NCBI GenBank assembly: GCA_016946835.1
Contig: JACVTC010000002.1
Span: 1,580,001 to 1,644,000, forward strand
DNA: 64,000 nt
Direction: 5' to 3'
Origin: Neocallimastix lanati (nom. inval.)
Taxonomy: Eukaryota > Neocallimastigomycota > Neocallimastigomycetes > Neocallimastigales > Neocallimastigaceae
Below are positions 31,401 through 43,600 of this stretch, piece after piece. Below the pieces are notes generated by a model. The model had not been told where the DNA came from. It searched no databases and saw only the letters and a program-made list of their open reading frames with translations. Positions within the stretch are counted from its first letter, which is position 1. Each line of letters starts with the position of its first letter. The position numbers were made by a program, and so were the translations under genes.

Positions 31401-32877
31401 ATTGAAGAATGAAGTTAAAAAAGGTGCCGTCTCTATCACTTCAGGTGACAAACATATGCAAGAACAATTATTAACCGCTGATAAGAATGTTACTGAAGCC
31501 TTAGGAAATTTAATTTCAGAAGCTATGAATACTTTCGGTAAGAATTTAACTGGTAGTGATGCTTTAGCATTAAAGAATGCCGCTGCTGAAGAAATTAAAT
31601 CATTAATTGAGTTAATTAGAATTACAAAATTAGTTGGTGATGAAACCACTCGTGGTGTTAGAGCTCTTGACGGTGCTTGTGTTGATATTGATAGTGATAT
31701 TGAAGTTTTGGAGTCCGATAGTCCAGCCCAAGGTACTGCCTTACCAGATGAAGTGGTTATGTTAGCCAAATGTCTTGCATCTGCAGCTGGTGCTCTTTTC
31801 ACGACTTCATCATCAGGAAAGCAAGATGAATTAGTAGCTGCGGCCAATAAGATTAAAACCGCAGTTTGTGATATGTTAAGAGCTGGTAAAGCAGCCATTG
31901 CTAACGCACCTGAAGAAAAGAAAGAACCGATGATTAAAGCTCTTAAGGAAAGTGCAGAAGCTAGTAAGGTTCTTTTGAATGCAACCAAGCAGAATTTAGA
32001 AAATGAAAATCCAGAAAATAAGAGTGCTATTCTTGAAAGTTCCAAAGGAATTGCTTCTGCAGTTAATAATGTTGTTAATGCTGCTAGTGACTTAATTCCA
32101 GGTGGATATGTTGATCCTAACGATCCTAATGTTATTGCTGAGCGTGAATTACTTTCTGCTGCCAATGCTATCGAAGCTGCTGCTAAGAAGTTGGCAACTC
32201 TTAAGCCTCCAGAGAAGGTTCGTGAAGCTGATGAAAGTCTCAACTTCGAAGAACAAATTCTTGAAGCTGTTAAAGCTATTGCTTCTGCCACATCTGCATT
32301 GGTTAGAGCAGCTACTAATACTCAAAGAGAAATTATTGCTATGGGTAAATTATTACCAGAAGAAGATCAAGTTTACTTCTCTGATGGTACATGGAGTGAA
32401 GGTTTAGTATCTGCTGCCAAACAAGTTTGCGCCTGGACACATGAACTATGTGAATCTGCTAATATGGCAGTTAAAGGAGATGTTCAACCCGAAAGAGTTA
32501 TCGCCGCCTCTAAGAATGTAGCTGCTTCAACTGCCCAACTTTTATCTGCTGCTACTGCTAAGGTTGATCAAAACTCTCAAACTCAAATTCGTCTTAAAGC
32601 TGCAGCAAGAGCTGTAACTCAAGCCACAGAACAATTAGTAAAGTCAGCTCAAGAAAACATGGCCCTAGAAGATACCGATGCTTTCACCGAATCATTAAAG
32701 GAAGGTGTTGCCAACTCTCGTGCTCAAGAATTAGAAGCTCAAATGAATATCTTAAAGATGGAAAAAGATTTGGAAAAAGCAAGAAACAAGTTATTACATA
32801 TCAGAAAAGGTCGTTATCAAAAACAAACCGGAACAGGAACTATATCAAGGAGGGGTGGTGGTACTGCTTTACCATAA
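24031..32877 (+). CDS. TLN: Talin (full length)
   Basis: Eight exons join in perfect phase: 24031-24090, 24194-24479, 24579-24671, 24776-25046, 25425-25593, 25689-25837, 25976-30074, 30445-32877 (7560 nt, 2519 aa; animal talin is about 2540). Head, residues about 1-390: F0/F1, then F2 with FFSDQNIDRNDPIQLNLIYN and AIQCQIQFG, then F3 with LKQLRRWAATPNSFTLDLGD and TQEGEQISQLISGYIDII, nearly identical to the talin integrin-binding F3. Rod, about 400-2320: repeated Ala/Leu/Ile/Asn-rich helical bundles. C-terminal I/LWEQ (THATCH) actin-binding region: WSEGLVSAAKQV, AASKNVAASTAQLLSA, AARAVTQATEQLV, and the terminal helix ELEAQMNILKMEKDLEKAR with LLHIRKGRY. Talin links integrin-type tails to F-actin at the cell cortex. 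The 4099-nt exon has G/C well above its surroundings. Paralogous to the gene upstream. Intron 4 carries a (TAA)n run abutting the acceptor. Confidence 0.97.
25364..25421. repeat. (TAA)n run at the end of talin intron 4
   Basis: About 18 copies immediately before acceptor AAAAG at 25424, preceded by an AAAT run. Confidence 0.9.
30075..30444. other. Last talin intron, (TATAA)-type low complexity
   Basis: Donor GTTAGT at 30075 and acceptor TTAG at 30444 join ..GNMTQ to AVNSAIDIAAKT in phase 0. It contains TATAATATATA-type repeats. Confidence 0.85.
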
Positions 32878-33659
32878 AAATAGACATATTTATTTAATAT
32901 AAATTTGCTTAGTACATAATACAATATAATATATAAAAATCTATGCTATAATTAAAAAAGAAAAATGAAAAAAAAGTAAAAAAAAAAAAAAAAAGACAAA
33001 AAAAAAACCATTAATTTTTGTTAATTTTATTTAATTTGATATATTTATTTATTATTTTATTAATTTAAATAATATATATTATTAGTTTTAAACAAAAAAA
33101 AAATAATAATAATAAAATTAAATATAAATTAAAATCCATAGACAATAAAAATAATATATCATGTAAAAAAATTATTAATATCTGTTTATTCATGATTAAT
33201 TATTATAATAATTATTAATAATAAATAAAAGATTAAAAAATATTTATTAATAATAAATAAAAATTATATAGATTAAAGAAAAAAAAATTAATACACAAAT
33301 ATAAGATTATATGAGAGTTTTATTAATATTTTAATTTATTAAGAATGTTTAATATGTATAAAAAATTATTAAAATGATATATATATATATATATATATAT
33401 AATTTTTATTATACTTTTTTATATTATTTTTTTATTTATTTAAATTAAAAATTTATAATACATGATATATGAAAAAAATTAAATTTTTAATCAACATTCT
33501 TAAAATAATATGAAATATATTATTAATTTTTATCTACATTCTTAAAATAATATGTAATATATTATTTAAGTATTTTTTTACTTCATATTTCAATATTGGG
33601 TATTGAATAAAATGAAAAAAGTACAGTCCAGAAAGGTATTTTTGTTGTTATTGAAAAAA
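32878..33659. other. AT-rich intergenic region 3' of talin
   Basis: 3'UTR and spacer; (AT)n near 33378-33400, no coding signal. Confidence 0.55.
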
Positions 33660-34430
33660 TAGTAATCCTCGATTGGAACATTGGTTTTCTAAATGCTATC
33701 TTTTCCATGAATTTCGAATGAAATATTTTAAGGATATTGAAATTCTTTATGAAAAGTTTTTTATAATTTCTAAATATTGCCCAATATCAAATAATAATGT
33801 AAACACTGTTATCACAGAAATGAATAATATAGAATCAAGTACAGATTCTGATAGTAGTAACGAAGTTTATAATATTAATAATAACAACAATAGAAATAAT
33901 ATTGCTAATAATAGTTGAATTAGTGTTAGAGAAAATAGGAATACTAATATTAGAGATAGTGAAAATAACAGTATCGTTACTAATATTGTAGTGAATAGGT
34001 CAATTGGTAAAAATCATGTTAATTTAAGTAATTATCAGAATAATGAGTGTGTAAATATATATGTGAAGTAGTACCAATTATATAACTTCCTTTTTGGAGG
34101 AAGAGATTAAAGACATTATTTATTTAAATTATATAAAGGAATGGGATATTTTGTTTAAGAACCAAATCATTTCTGATGATTATTCCAAAACGCCATTCTT
34201 GGTGCTATCTGAGGCTCTCTTTACAGAAATAATGCCTAGAGATAGTACTCGACATGGGTTGCTATTCCAATGGTATAAGTACAAACTAACCAGGAACATC
34301 ATCGCTGAAAATGAAGTAAGACAGACTAGCAGGGCCAATGTCTTTTCAGGAGAAAATCATAATTTCTTTCAGATTGCCAATTCAAACCCTAATCCGTAAT
34401 AAGTAATAAGGAGGTGAGGTTTGTGCCTAT
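33660..34430 (+). pseudogene. Unknown dispersed-repeat family, copy A (decayed coding)
   Basis: Open stretches 33673-33918 (HWFSKCYLFHEFRMKYFKD, then Asn/Ser-rich) and 34094-34399 (KDIIYLNYIKEWDILF, IMPRDSTRHGLLF, AENEVRQTSRANVF) are separated by stops and shifts. Bases about 34060-34370 match, as reverse complement, 40280 down to about 39990. The tail CCAATTCAAACCCTAATCC..GAGGT..GCCTA.GAACTTTTTT recurs at 39814-39905 in direct orientation. This shows a dispersed, probably mobile, family. Copy B translates better (YNFLLGGRDSVIIDLNYKKG, SCYSDCYKCK), suggesting a lost zinc-binding CxxxxxC-x2-C segment. No family identified. Confidence 0.5.
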
Positions 34431-36564
34431 GAACTTTTTTCAGAATTTATTTATACATTTTATTACTTTTTATTTCACATTATTATTTAAAATATTATTA
34501 TGATTATTATGATCTAATGAACAAATAATATTTATTTTTTTATTAATTTTATTTTTTTTTTTTTTATTTCACATTATTATATAAAATATTATTATGATCT
34601 AATTGGACAAATAATATTTATTTTTTTATTGTTTTTTTTTTTTTTTTTTTTTTGTAATATAAAAAATATTCATGTATTCATGTAATTAATAAATGAATAA
34701 ATAAAAAAAGATTAAAGTTCGCAATAAACTGCGGCTATAAAAAAAAAATGATAAATACTTTTTTTCCCTCTTTCATTAAATAATTGTAATAATAATAAAA
34801 GAAAAAACATAATCATAAAATAGCATTAATTAAATTTAGTATATAATAATAATAATAATTTTATATTATATTTAAAATATTATGAATATAAATAGAGTTA
34901 AATAATTCTTTAATATAAATAAATATAAAATTCAATTTTATGTTTATTATTATCTTATTAATTAAATATTATTTAGCCTATTAAACATTTCTGAAATTAT
35001 TAATTAATTTCCATCATCAAATAAAAACAATTTATATTAAATAAATAAATGAAAATAATAATAATATTTTATTATTTTTTAATTCCACGAAAATTCCTTT
35101 TATAAATATCAATTTAATTCCGTAATTGTAACATTATTAAAAAGCGAAGTCATCCTAGTCTTATGATGTCATATTCAAACACTTTTTATTATTTATATAT
35201 TTATTTATTATTTATATATTTATTATTTATTATTTATTATTTATTATTTATTATTTATATATTTATTATTTATATATTTATTATTTATTTTTTATTATTT
35301 AATATTTAATTATTTATTATTTATTATTATTTATTATTTATTATTTATTATTTATTATTTATTATTTATTTATTATTTATTATTTATTATTCAATTATTT
35401 AATTATTTATTATTTATTTATTTATTATAATATAGCTATATTAATTTTATATATTGAGAATTAATAATAAATTTAATTTGTATATATATTATAATATAAA
35501 TATCCAAAATTTTGTTGAATATACTATTTTTTTTTTTTTTTGTAAATTGAAACCCACAATTTTTTTTTTAAAAAATATTAATATGTTCATTTAATATATA
35601 TACAAAAGATCAAACCAATAAAATTAAATAAAAATTAAGTGGTGAAGTAGTAGAATAAAAAAGAGTAAAGTATTAATGATATAATAAAATAATAAACTAA
35701 TAAAATATAATAATAATAAAATAATAATAAAATAATAAAATAAAAAAATAATAATGAATAGTAAAGTAATATAAATATTAAAGTAATTATAATAACATAA
35801 TAAAATAATAATCTAATAACAATAAAATAAAATAAAATAGTTGCTGTATACTAGATTTAATAAATTGATAATATATTGCTATACAATCACATATTATAAA
35901 ATATATATTAATGTAATATATTTGATTGATTGTTTTAATTTATATCAATATTATATTAATTTATTCTATCATTCTTATATTAATTTAACTTCATTACATA
36001 TAAAGAATAATTAATAAAAGAAACAAAAAACTTTTTTTTTTTAAAATTTATCTTTATTATATAGATTAATAATCTTAATAAACTGAAAATTTATTAATTA
36101 AAAATTTTAATTATATTTGTTTTATAACTATCCATATTATACATTAAAATATATTAAAATATATTGATTTAATATTAGATATTGTTTTTTTGAGAAAAAA
36201 AAAAAAAAAAAAAAAAAGGAAAATGAAAAGGAAAAGGAAAAGAGGAAAAAAAAATTTATATAAATACCAAAATATTTCTCAAAGTTTAAAATTCATATAT
36301 ATTCTTTTTTTTTAAAAAAAAATTATTAAGTACATTTAATCTATTTTTATCAAAAATTATAATATTTATATAATATTAAAGAAATTAGCTTTTTTATAAA
36401 AAATATTTTTTTAAAAAATAAGAAGATAAAATACTCTTAAATTCAAATATTGAATTATATCTTAAATTAGAAATAATAATAAAGAATAAAATATAAAAAA
36501 AAATAAATTATAATAAAATAACCAATAAAACTTCTAGTTTACATATTTATTTAAATATTACAAA
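34431..36564. other. AT-rich intergenic region with TTTATTA-type repeats
   Basis: (TATTTATT)-type repeats 35170-35430, poly-T and poly-A runs, a purine-rich patch AAAAGGAAAAGG (36214-36250). No coding signal seen. Two near-copies of a ~60-base A/T segment (TTTCACATTATTAT..) at 34470 and 34565. Confidence 0.5.
36305..36322 (+). promoter_or_regulatory. T9/A9 junction upstream of the AWxxF-repeat gene
   Basis: 9 T followed by 9 A, about 243 bp before ATG 36565; poly-A and a GGAAAA purine patch lie just upstream (36195-36250). Weak, listed because of its recurrence. Confidence 0.2.
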
Positions 36565-38160
36565 ATGTCTACTCAAGTTTTAAACTGTAAGCATGAAATA
36601 ATAAAAATATAAACATATTATTAATAGTTATTTATAGTATAATAATTATTGTATTTTAATATATAATAAAACTTTAAAAAAAAAAAAAAAAGCAATTGAA
36701 AATAATGCTTGGAGTCAATTCAATGAATTAAGAAATGATATTAATAACGAAATCCAAAATCATGTAAATAATAATATTCGAAATGAATATAATTATTATA
36801 GTAGTATTTTATTTTTATATATTTGTATATATATATATGTTACTAAAGTTCTCTAAATTTTCATAAAGAGAGAAGAATTTTTAATTGATAGTGCTTGGTC
36901 AAAATTCTGTGAAATTAAAACCAATGTTACCAAAAAGTCTGAATACATTAGGGCTTCTATTACACAAGAAGTAATTATAATTTTCTTTTAATAGATAATT
37001 ATTCTTTATAATTATTATTATTTATAATTATTAATATTTATTAAAAAAAATGATAATAATAATGAAAATAAAAAGGAAATTATAGAAGAAATTGATGGTG
37101 CTTGGAAAGAATTCATTGAAAGCAATAATACTAGCAATAATGATAACGACATTAAAATAGATGAAGATGTTGAAGAAATTGAAAACAAAGTAGATGAAGA
37201 AGAAGAGACTGAAGCAATTGATGGTGCCTGGAAAGAATTTATAGAAAATAACAATAAAAACGAAATAAATAAAGTTGAATATATTAAGGTCACTGAAGAA
37301 GAAATTGAAGAAGATGAAACTAGTGAAGAAGAATATGAAAAATCTGCATGGAATAATTTCAAATCAATTGAATCTGAGGAAAAATTAAAGAAAATAAATA
37401 TTGTAAATTGTTTTAAAAATAAAAAACTTTTTTTATTTTTTTTCTTTTAATATTTTTTATTAAAATTTTTATATAAATTATTATAAAGTATAATAGTACA
37501 ATAATATTAATATCTTTTTTTTACTAGAAAAATGAAATTAAAAAGAAACCAGAAACAGTTAAAATGCAATTGGCAGATTGTGCTTGGAATGAATTTGTTA
37601 CCTCTGACAAGAATTTATTTGAAAAATATGAAAAATCTTTAGAAAGACTTGAAAGTGATGTTATCATTAATGATGAAACATTTGCTGAAGATGAGGAATC
37701 AAATAAATCAAATACTTCTGAAATTGAAGGTGAGTCAACAATAATTGCAGATACTAAAGAAAATATTCTTTCAGAATCCTTAAAGAAAGAAATTATAAAT
37801 GAAAATGATAAAGTTGAAGAAGGAAATAGAGATATTAATATCGTTGAAAAAATTAAAGAAGAAACAAAAGAAGTTAAACCTATTGAAGAAATTAAAGAAG
37901 AAATTAAGGAAGAAGTTAAGCCTATTGAAGAAGTAAAAGAAGAAATTAAAGACCAAGTTAAGCCTATTGAAGAAGTAAAAGAAGAAATTAAAGATAAAGT
38001 TAAACCTATTGAAAAAGTTAATAAAGAAGATAAGTCATCTAAAAAGATCTTCAAAATGAAATCTAAATTCTCAAAATTTGTTAAGAAAACTTTAAAGAAA
38101 ACAAAGAAAATATGCAAAAATTTATTATTTATTAAGAAACAAAAAAAAGCTGAAAATTAA
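36565..38160 (+). CDS. Acidic AWxxF-repeat protein with KEE repeats and a basic tail (unknown function)
   Basis: Five exons in phase: 36565-36586, 36693-36763, 36869-36970, 37076-37402, 37528-38160, giving 384 aa. The product contains six copies of a short motif [D/N/K]xAWxxF: NNAWSQF, DSAWSKF, DGAWKEF, DGAWKEF, KSAWNNF, DCAWNEF. The first two sit on separate small exons, and the spacers between are acidic (Glu/Asp/Asn-rich). Then comes a 13-14 residue tandem repeat (VKPIEEVKEEIKD, four copies) and a strongly basic C-terminus rich in KKxxKK. No signal peptide or membrane segment. No family recognised. The regularly spaced AWxxF motifs look like short linear binding sites in a disordered chain, which is inference. 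Confidence 0.8.
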
Positions 38161-38827
38161 AAGTAAATAGATTTTTAAAATTATTTAAAAATAGAAATAG
38201 TAATTATAATCTTTTAATGAAGTCAAAAAATAAAGCAATCAAATGATCGAAATGCTATTATTTAGTTAAATTTAAAATTATTTATATGTCATATAATTAG
38301 ATCAATCAAACATATCAATTAATTACATCATTTATTACATTATTTAATTACATTATTTAACACATCATTAATCACATCATACATCATTATTATCAATTAA
38401 TTAATTTCAAAAATAATTTATATTTGTATATATATATATATATTTATAACATTTAATCAGCTTCTTTCTTTGAATGTATTTTCATATATATAGTATATGT
38501 ATATCCATGAGAGAAAGAAAAATAAATAAAAAAATATATATATATATATTTAGGGATTTTAAATAATTATATATTAATTTTTTTTTAATTTTCTATATTT
38601 AGTTATAATACTTCCTAATAAAAATATAAATTATTTTTTGATTAGGAATAAAAAATAATTTATTCAATATAAGATCGACAATAATAAATTAATATATATA
38701 TGTGTGTATTTTAAATGCATGTATCAGTTTTGCTTTATTTTAATTTTCATTTTTTTTTTCTGATCAATAATTAATCATAATCATAATAATAGAAAGAAGA
38801 AAAACTTGTAAATATATAATTTTAGAG

Positions 38828-38870
<43 letters not shown>

Positions 38871-38995
38871 AATAAATAAAAAATTAATATTTTTTAAAAA
38901 AAAAGTTTATTTAATGATCAAATATCATATTATATATATATATTTAGTGTTTAGAATTTAGTTTTTTTATATTATTATTATTATTATTATTATTA

Positions 38996-39044
<49 letters not shown>

Positions 39045-39699
39045 TTAATTTATTTTTTCTTTATTCAAAATGAAAATTTTATATATTAATTATAGTAATG
39101 ATATTGTTATAAGAGAGAAATTGCATTTACATATATATACATTTATAATAATAATTACTTATTTGTAATAATATTTACTTCATAGTATAGTTATATTATT
39201 ATTCTTATATTTATAATTTCAATATTGGTAAATTCAAAAATTTCAAGGATTCAAGCATTTTTATTAATCTTAAATTAATAACTATTTTAATTATTAATTT
39301 GAATATTAAAAATATCTGATTTATAAATATACTTTGATACTTTTTTTTTTATTTGTAGATAAATTATTATTGAATTTAAAAAATTTATTTTTAAATTATA
39401 TAATATATATTAATAAATAATATGATTTTATAAAATTTTATCAACATTTTTTATATAATTTAGATATATATATATATATATATTAATTTTATTATTATAT
39501 TACTTATTGTAATATTAATGTTTTGATTTAAAGTCATTAAAAACTTTTCATGGCCTAAGTGAAACATTTTTTTTCAATACTTAAAATAAATGAATAAATA
39601 AATAAATATTAATTCAAAATATTTTTTTTTAAAATGTTTTTATGAGATATTAATAATATTTAATTTTATTTATTGATTTATTTATTTATTTTATAATTT
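38161..39699. other. AT-rich intergenic region
   Basis: Poly-A of about 40 (38829-38868), (TTA)n at 38966-39045, (TA)n runs. No coding signal. Confidence 0.55.
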
Positions 39700-40290
39700 T
39701 CAATTTGGCGAAATGCCACATTTTTTAATACGCCACATGCTTTCAAAAAATGGCGAAATGCAATTTGGCGAAATGCCCCACACCCGATAAGATCATCCTA
39801 TCTTTCTAGATAGTCAATTCAAACCCTAATCCAGAAAAAGAATTCCTTTTACAATAGAAATTTTATAATCTTAGAAGTGAGGTTCATTGCCTAAGAACTT
39901 TTTTTTGAATTTATTTATACACTTTATTTATTCATTTATTTATATCAATACTCCACTTATCGAAATGCAACTTGGGGAAATGCAACTCTCCCGATCTTCT
40001 CTTTCAAAGGCATTGACCTTACTAGCCTGTCTTACTGCATTTTCAGCATTGACGTTCTTGATTATTTTACACTTATAACAGTCGGAATAGCAACTCTTGT
40101 CGAGTACTAGCCCTTAGGCATAATTTCTTTAAAGAGAGCTGCAGATCTCACCAAGAATGGTATTGTTGAATAATCACCAGAGATAATTTGATTCTTAAAT
40201 AAAAAACATCCCATTCCTTTTTTATAATTTAAATCAATAATGACTGAATCTCTTCCACCAAGAAGGAAGTTATATAATCGTTACCTTGTC
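39700..40290 (-). mobile_element. Unknown dispersed-repeat family, copy B, with GGCGAAATGC motifs
   Basis: Bases about 39990-40280 are the reverse complement of 34060-34370 at roughly 75-80% by eye. On the minus strand they read YNFLLGGRDSVIIDLNYKKG, then FKNQIISGDYSTIPFLVRSA and, in another frame, SCYSDCYKCKIIKNVNAENA. At 39810-39930 the same tail as copy A occurs in direct orientation, so the element is rearranged. At 39706-39775 the motif GGCGAAATGC appears three times, with variants GAAATGCAACT at 39962-39990. No transposase recognised. Confidence 0.5.
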
Positions 40291-41944
40291 ACTAAATTAA
40301 TTGTATACTGTTATTTATATAACTAAATAATTTCATGTTAAAAAAATTATCAAAAAAAAAAAAAAAATAATAAATATATTATATATAAACTATGAACAAT
40401 AAAATTTATATCTATAATCTTATATACAAAATAAAGCAAATACATTTAAAAAATATCTTTAAAAATATATATATATATAAATAAAATTAGAAATGAAAAG
40501 TGAAATAAATGAAGTCTTAAATTTAGTAGTTATTGTATATATATAACTATAAATAAAAAGAATTATTTATGTGAAAAATTTTTAAAAACAAATTAATTAT
40601 CTTTAATTATTTTTTTTCTCTATTGAAATAATGATTTATAAATAAATCACATTATATAAAGAAATGTAATGGGTACGTATGTTAATATATTTAATTTTTA
40701 ATTATCTCAATAGAAAAAAGGTTATCTTAACATATTTAAATTCATATTCCATATAATCAATTATTGATTTTCTTTTTTATTAATAAAAATATATATATTA
40801 ATGTTTCTGATAGTATGTTTAATATAATAAAAGTAATTATTTCATTTTACAAAAAAAAAAAAAATTCTGCAATTTTGTTATTACCTATATGTAAAATAAA
40901 ATTTACTTAATTCTTGTATTATGATATAAATTTTTATTTTATATGGAATAACACTATATCTTTATAGAAATATTAATCTTTTTTTTTTTTCTTAATTTCT
41001 TACTAATTGTTATTAATTTTTTATAATTGCTTATTTTTAAATATTTTCAAAAATTATATTTTAATATGATTCAAACAAATGAAAATATTGTTTTTATACA
41101 TAATAAATATTATAATGAAATTTATATATAATATGTTTTAATTATTGAATTAAAATTAAATTTCTGAATATATTTAAAATTAAAACATTTATAAAATACT
41201 ATTGTCAATTAATTAAACAATTACATAAAACAAAAATAAAAAAAAAAAAAGAATTGATTAATTTTTAAAATCATAAATAAAATATAAGAATAAAAGTATA
41301 ATTTATTCAATATATCAATAACAATAATGAAATTGCAGAAAAATTTTTTTAAAAAATAAATTAATTATATTTATTAAACATTCTAAAAATAATACATGTT
41401 AAGGATAAGGAAAAAAATAAAATATGTTAACAATTAAATTTTTTTTAAGAATTTTTTTAATAATATGATAATTTATAGAAAATATAATTTATAATCATAA
41501 ATTATGATGATTGAAAGTACAATTTAAATAGTTTTTCAATTATAATGAAAATTATAATTATAAATATTAGTTATTAATTCCAAAAGAATATTCTTTTTTA
41601 TTGATTATCATAACCGTTTGCATATTCATTTTTAATATATGATCTTTATCAATAAATGATATTTCTTAAAATTTATTATTATCAAAATCATATTCTAAAA
41701 ATTTCATTATTATTATTACGCTTGTAAATTTTTAAGTATCAAATATATCTTACTAATTCCCTAATAAAAATTAAACATTTTTCAAATTACTATTTAAGAT
41801 TTATATTCATCTTTCATTTGACATATCTAAAAAAGGTTTACTAATGAACTAAAATTAATACATTTTAATACATCTAAATACATAGAAATCCGTATAACGC
41901 ATCAAAAAAATTTTTTTTGTATGAATTTAAAAATAATAAAAGTA
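40291..41944. other. AT-rich intergenic region
   Basis: No coding exon or recognisable element seen. Confidence 0.5.
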
Positions 41945-42480
41945 GTGTTAAAATACTGTTTATTTAATAGAGATAATTTTTTTTATAAAATTTTTTATAG
42001 GTAATATTATTATAATTACAATTCATGGTAAATACATAATATTTATAATACTTAAAACTTTATTTAATGTACATTGTAATTTAATCTTAATTTTATATTT
42101 TGACATTCCCCCTCAAATCTAACTTTGAAAGTAGATTTGTACAATTAAAATGTCTTAAGTTATTAATTAAATTTAAATAATATTTGATTCCTAAAATTTA
42201 TCATTAATGAATTATTCAAGTATTTAGTGAGGCCGTCGGTAATATTCAGCTTGGAGTTAACATACCTCAGTTTGATTTTATTTCCTTTTATTAATTCCCT
42301 TATGTAGTGATAGCGAGTATCATTATGTTTGGCTTTCTGTTTTGTTAATTCATTCATCATTCGTTACAATGAATAATGCAGTTTTATTGTCTACATTAAT
42401 TTCGATCGTTTTAGCATTAATATTCAGTTCCCTTAAAAGGATTTATATACCATCATGTACATTGTTTTGAGCTTTCGCTC
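41945..42480 (-). mobile_element. Copia remnant: 3' LTR, polypurine tract and Pol C-terminus
   Basis: Minus strand 42360-42163 reads KAKHNDTRYHYIRELIKG, KLRYVNSKLNITDGLTKYL, the end of a Copia RNase H/Pol protein. It is followed by a polypurine tract (42106-42114, TTCCCCCTC on plus) and a TG..CA block about 41945-42105 as the probable 3' LTR. The coding part is cut near 42480, where unrelated pseudogene sequence starts. Confidence 0.75.
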
Positions 42481-42489
42481 AAATTGTAA

Positions 42490-43265
42490 TACTCTGGTCA
42501 AAAAAGTAATGAGCCATTTTTAAAAGCATATGAAGCAGAAATAAAAAAAATACAATCCTTATTTAGTGAAAATGTGATGACTATGATGAACACAAAGGAA
42601 TCCATTCAGAAATACAGTGATTCAAAGGCAAGTGATAAATGTAAGGCTTATATTGATGATATATTAAACTAAATATATTTGGCCAATGTCGGTCCGATTT
42701 TATGAACGCTTTTAATGTCCTCGCTTCAAAAATGACCTATTTAACATATTTTATGAAGGGAGATTGATGGAAATTATTGTCCATTAAGTGCCTATTTACA
42801 AGTGAATGAAATTCTGGTAATAACGATGAAATGTCAATTGAACAATTAAAAGCCAATGCTAATGACTGTAAAAATAATAAATGTAATGATAGAGTATTTT
42901 AGCTTTGGGTGACATTTTAGAATGTTTTGCGTCTTCGATAAGTGGTGCTATGAGTGGATTTGAAAAAAATCAAGTCTCTCTAAACCTTTAAACATGTTCA
43001 ATAACCCTGCAGCAGCTTTCTCTGGATTCTACTTGTCGAAGGATTGTGATGCTACTTTGAATTATGCCTCATATGTTGATTCAAATACAGGTTTCCCAAA
43101 TTGATTCAAATCCTTTAGGTGATGAAGCTGCTCCAAATGCTTTAAATTCTATACCACAGGTGCTTCAAAAACTCCAGATACTCCAAAAGATTCAGATTAA
43201 GGTGCTTCATTTACTCTTAAAAAGATTATTTACTCTTGTATTGCTATGGTATTTTTTTTTTTTTT
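42490..43265 (+). pseudogene. Decayed Cys-containing protein gene (unknown family)
   Basis: Coding-like blocks in shifting frames: NEPFLKAYEAEIKKIQSLFS, DKCKAYIDDILN, MSIEQLKANANDCKNNKCND, ALGDILECFASSISGAMSGF, NMFNNPAAAFSGFYLSKDCD, GASKTPDTPKDSD and a hydrophobic end FTLKKIIYSCIAMVFFF. Stops and frameshifts separate them. The Cys-spaced body with a Ser/Thr/Pro linker and a hydrophobic C-terminus would suit a secreted or GPI/TM-anchored surface protein. Family not identified. Confidence 0.6.
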
Positions 43266-43414
43266 AGACTTAGAGAAAACTTTATTTAATTTATAATTAT
43301 AATAAAATTACATGATTTAAAGGAAAAATAAAAAATAAAAATACATGAAATGAAATATTATATATTATATAATTATAAAATTGAGTTAAAGCAATAGTTT
43401 CTAATTTTTCTCAT

Positions 43415-43600
43415 TCATCGATGATAACATCGCGTCCATTATTGCGAATAATAATTTCAGTATTAGTGTTATCAATCGAATCTGTATCAGATCTTTCACC
43501 GGGAGGTGAAAACCCATGACTTATCATTTCGACATCGACGCTCTTAGCAACGGTAGATTCAACGGAATACTATTTCATCATCAATCTAAAAGATCGACAA
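43415..43600 (-). pseudogene. Decayed gene fragment, C-terminal exon-like
   Basis: The minus strand reads YSVESTVAKSVDVEMISHGF then SPPGERSDTDSIDNTNTEII and ends IIRNNGRDVIIDE-stop at about 43415, with markedly higher G/C than its surroundings. A stop and disrupted frames lie just upstream (43590-43740). No family recognised. Confidence 0.45.

Noticed and set aside
31365..32291. 308-aa antisense ORF inside the last talin exon
   Set aside because: Shadow of an Ala/Leu-rich coding exon in the opposite strand; the sense frame is talin, in phase over the whole exon.
37018..38117. Minus-strand Ser-rich ORFs (114 and 197 aa)
   Set aside because: Antisense of the Glu/Lys-rich AWxxF-repeat gene; Ser/Leu-rich composition is what GAA/AAA codons give in reverse.
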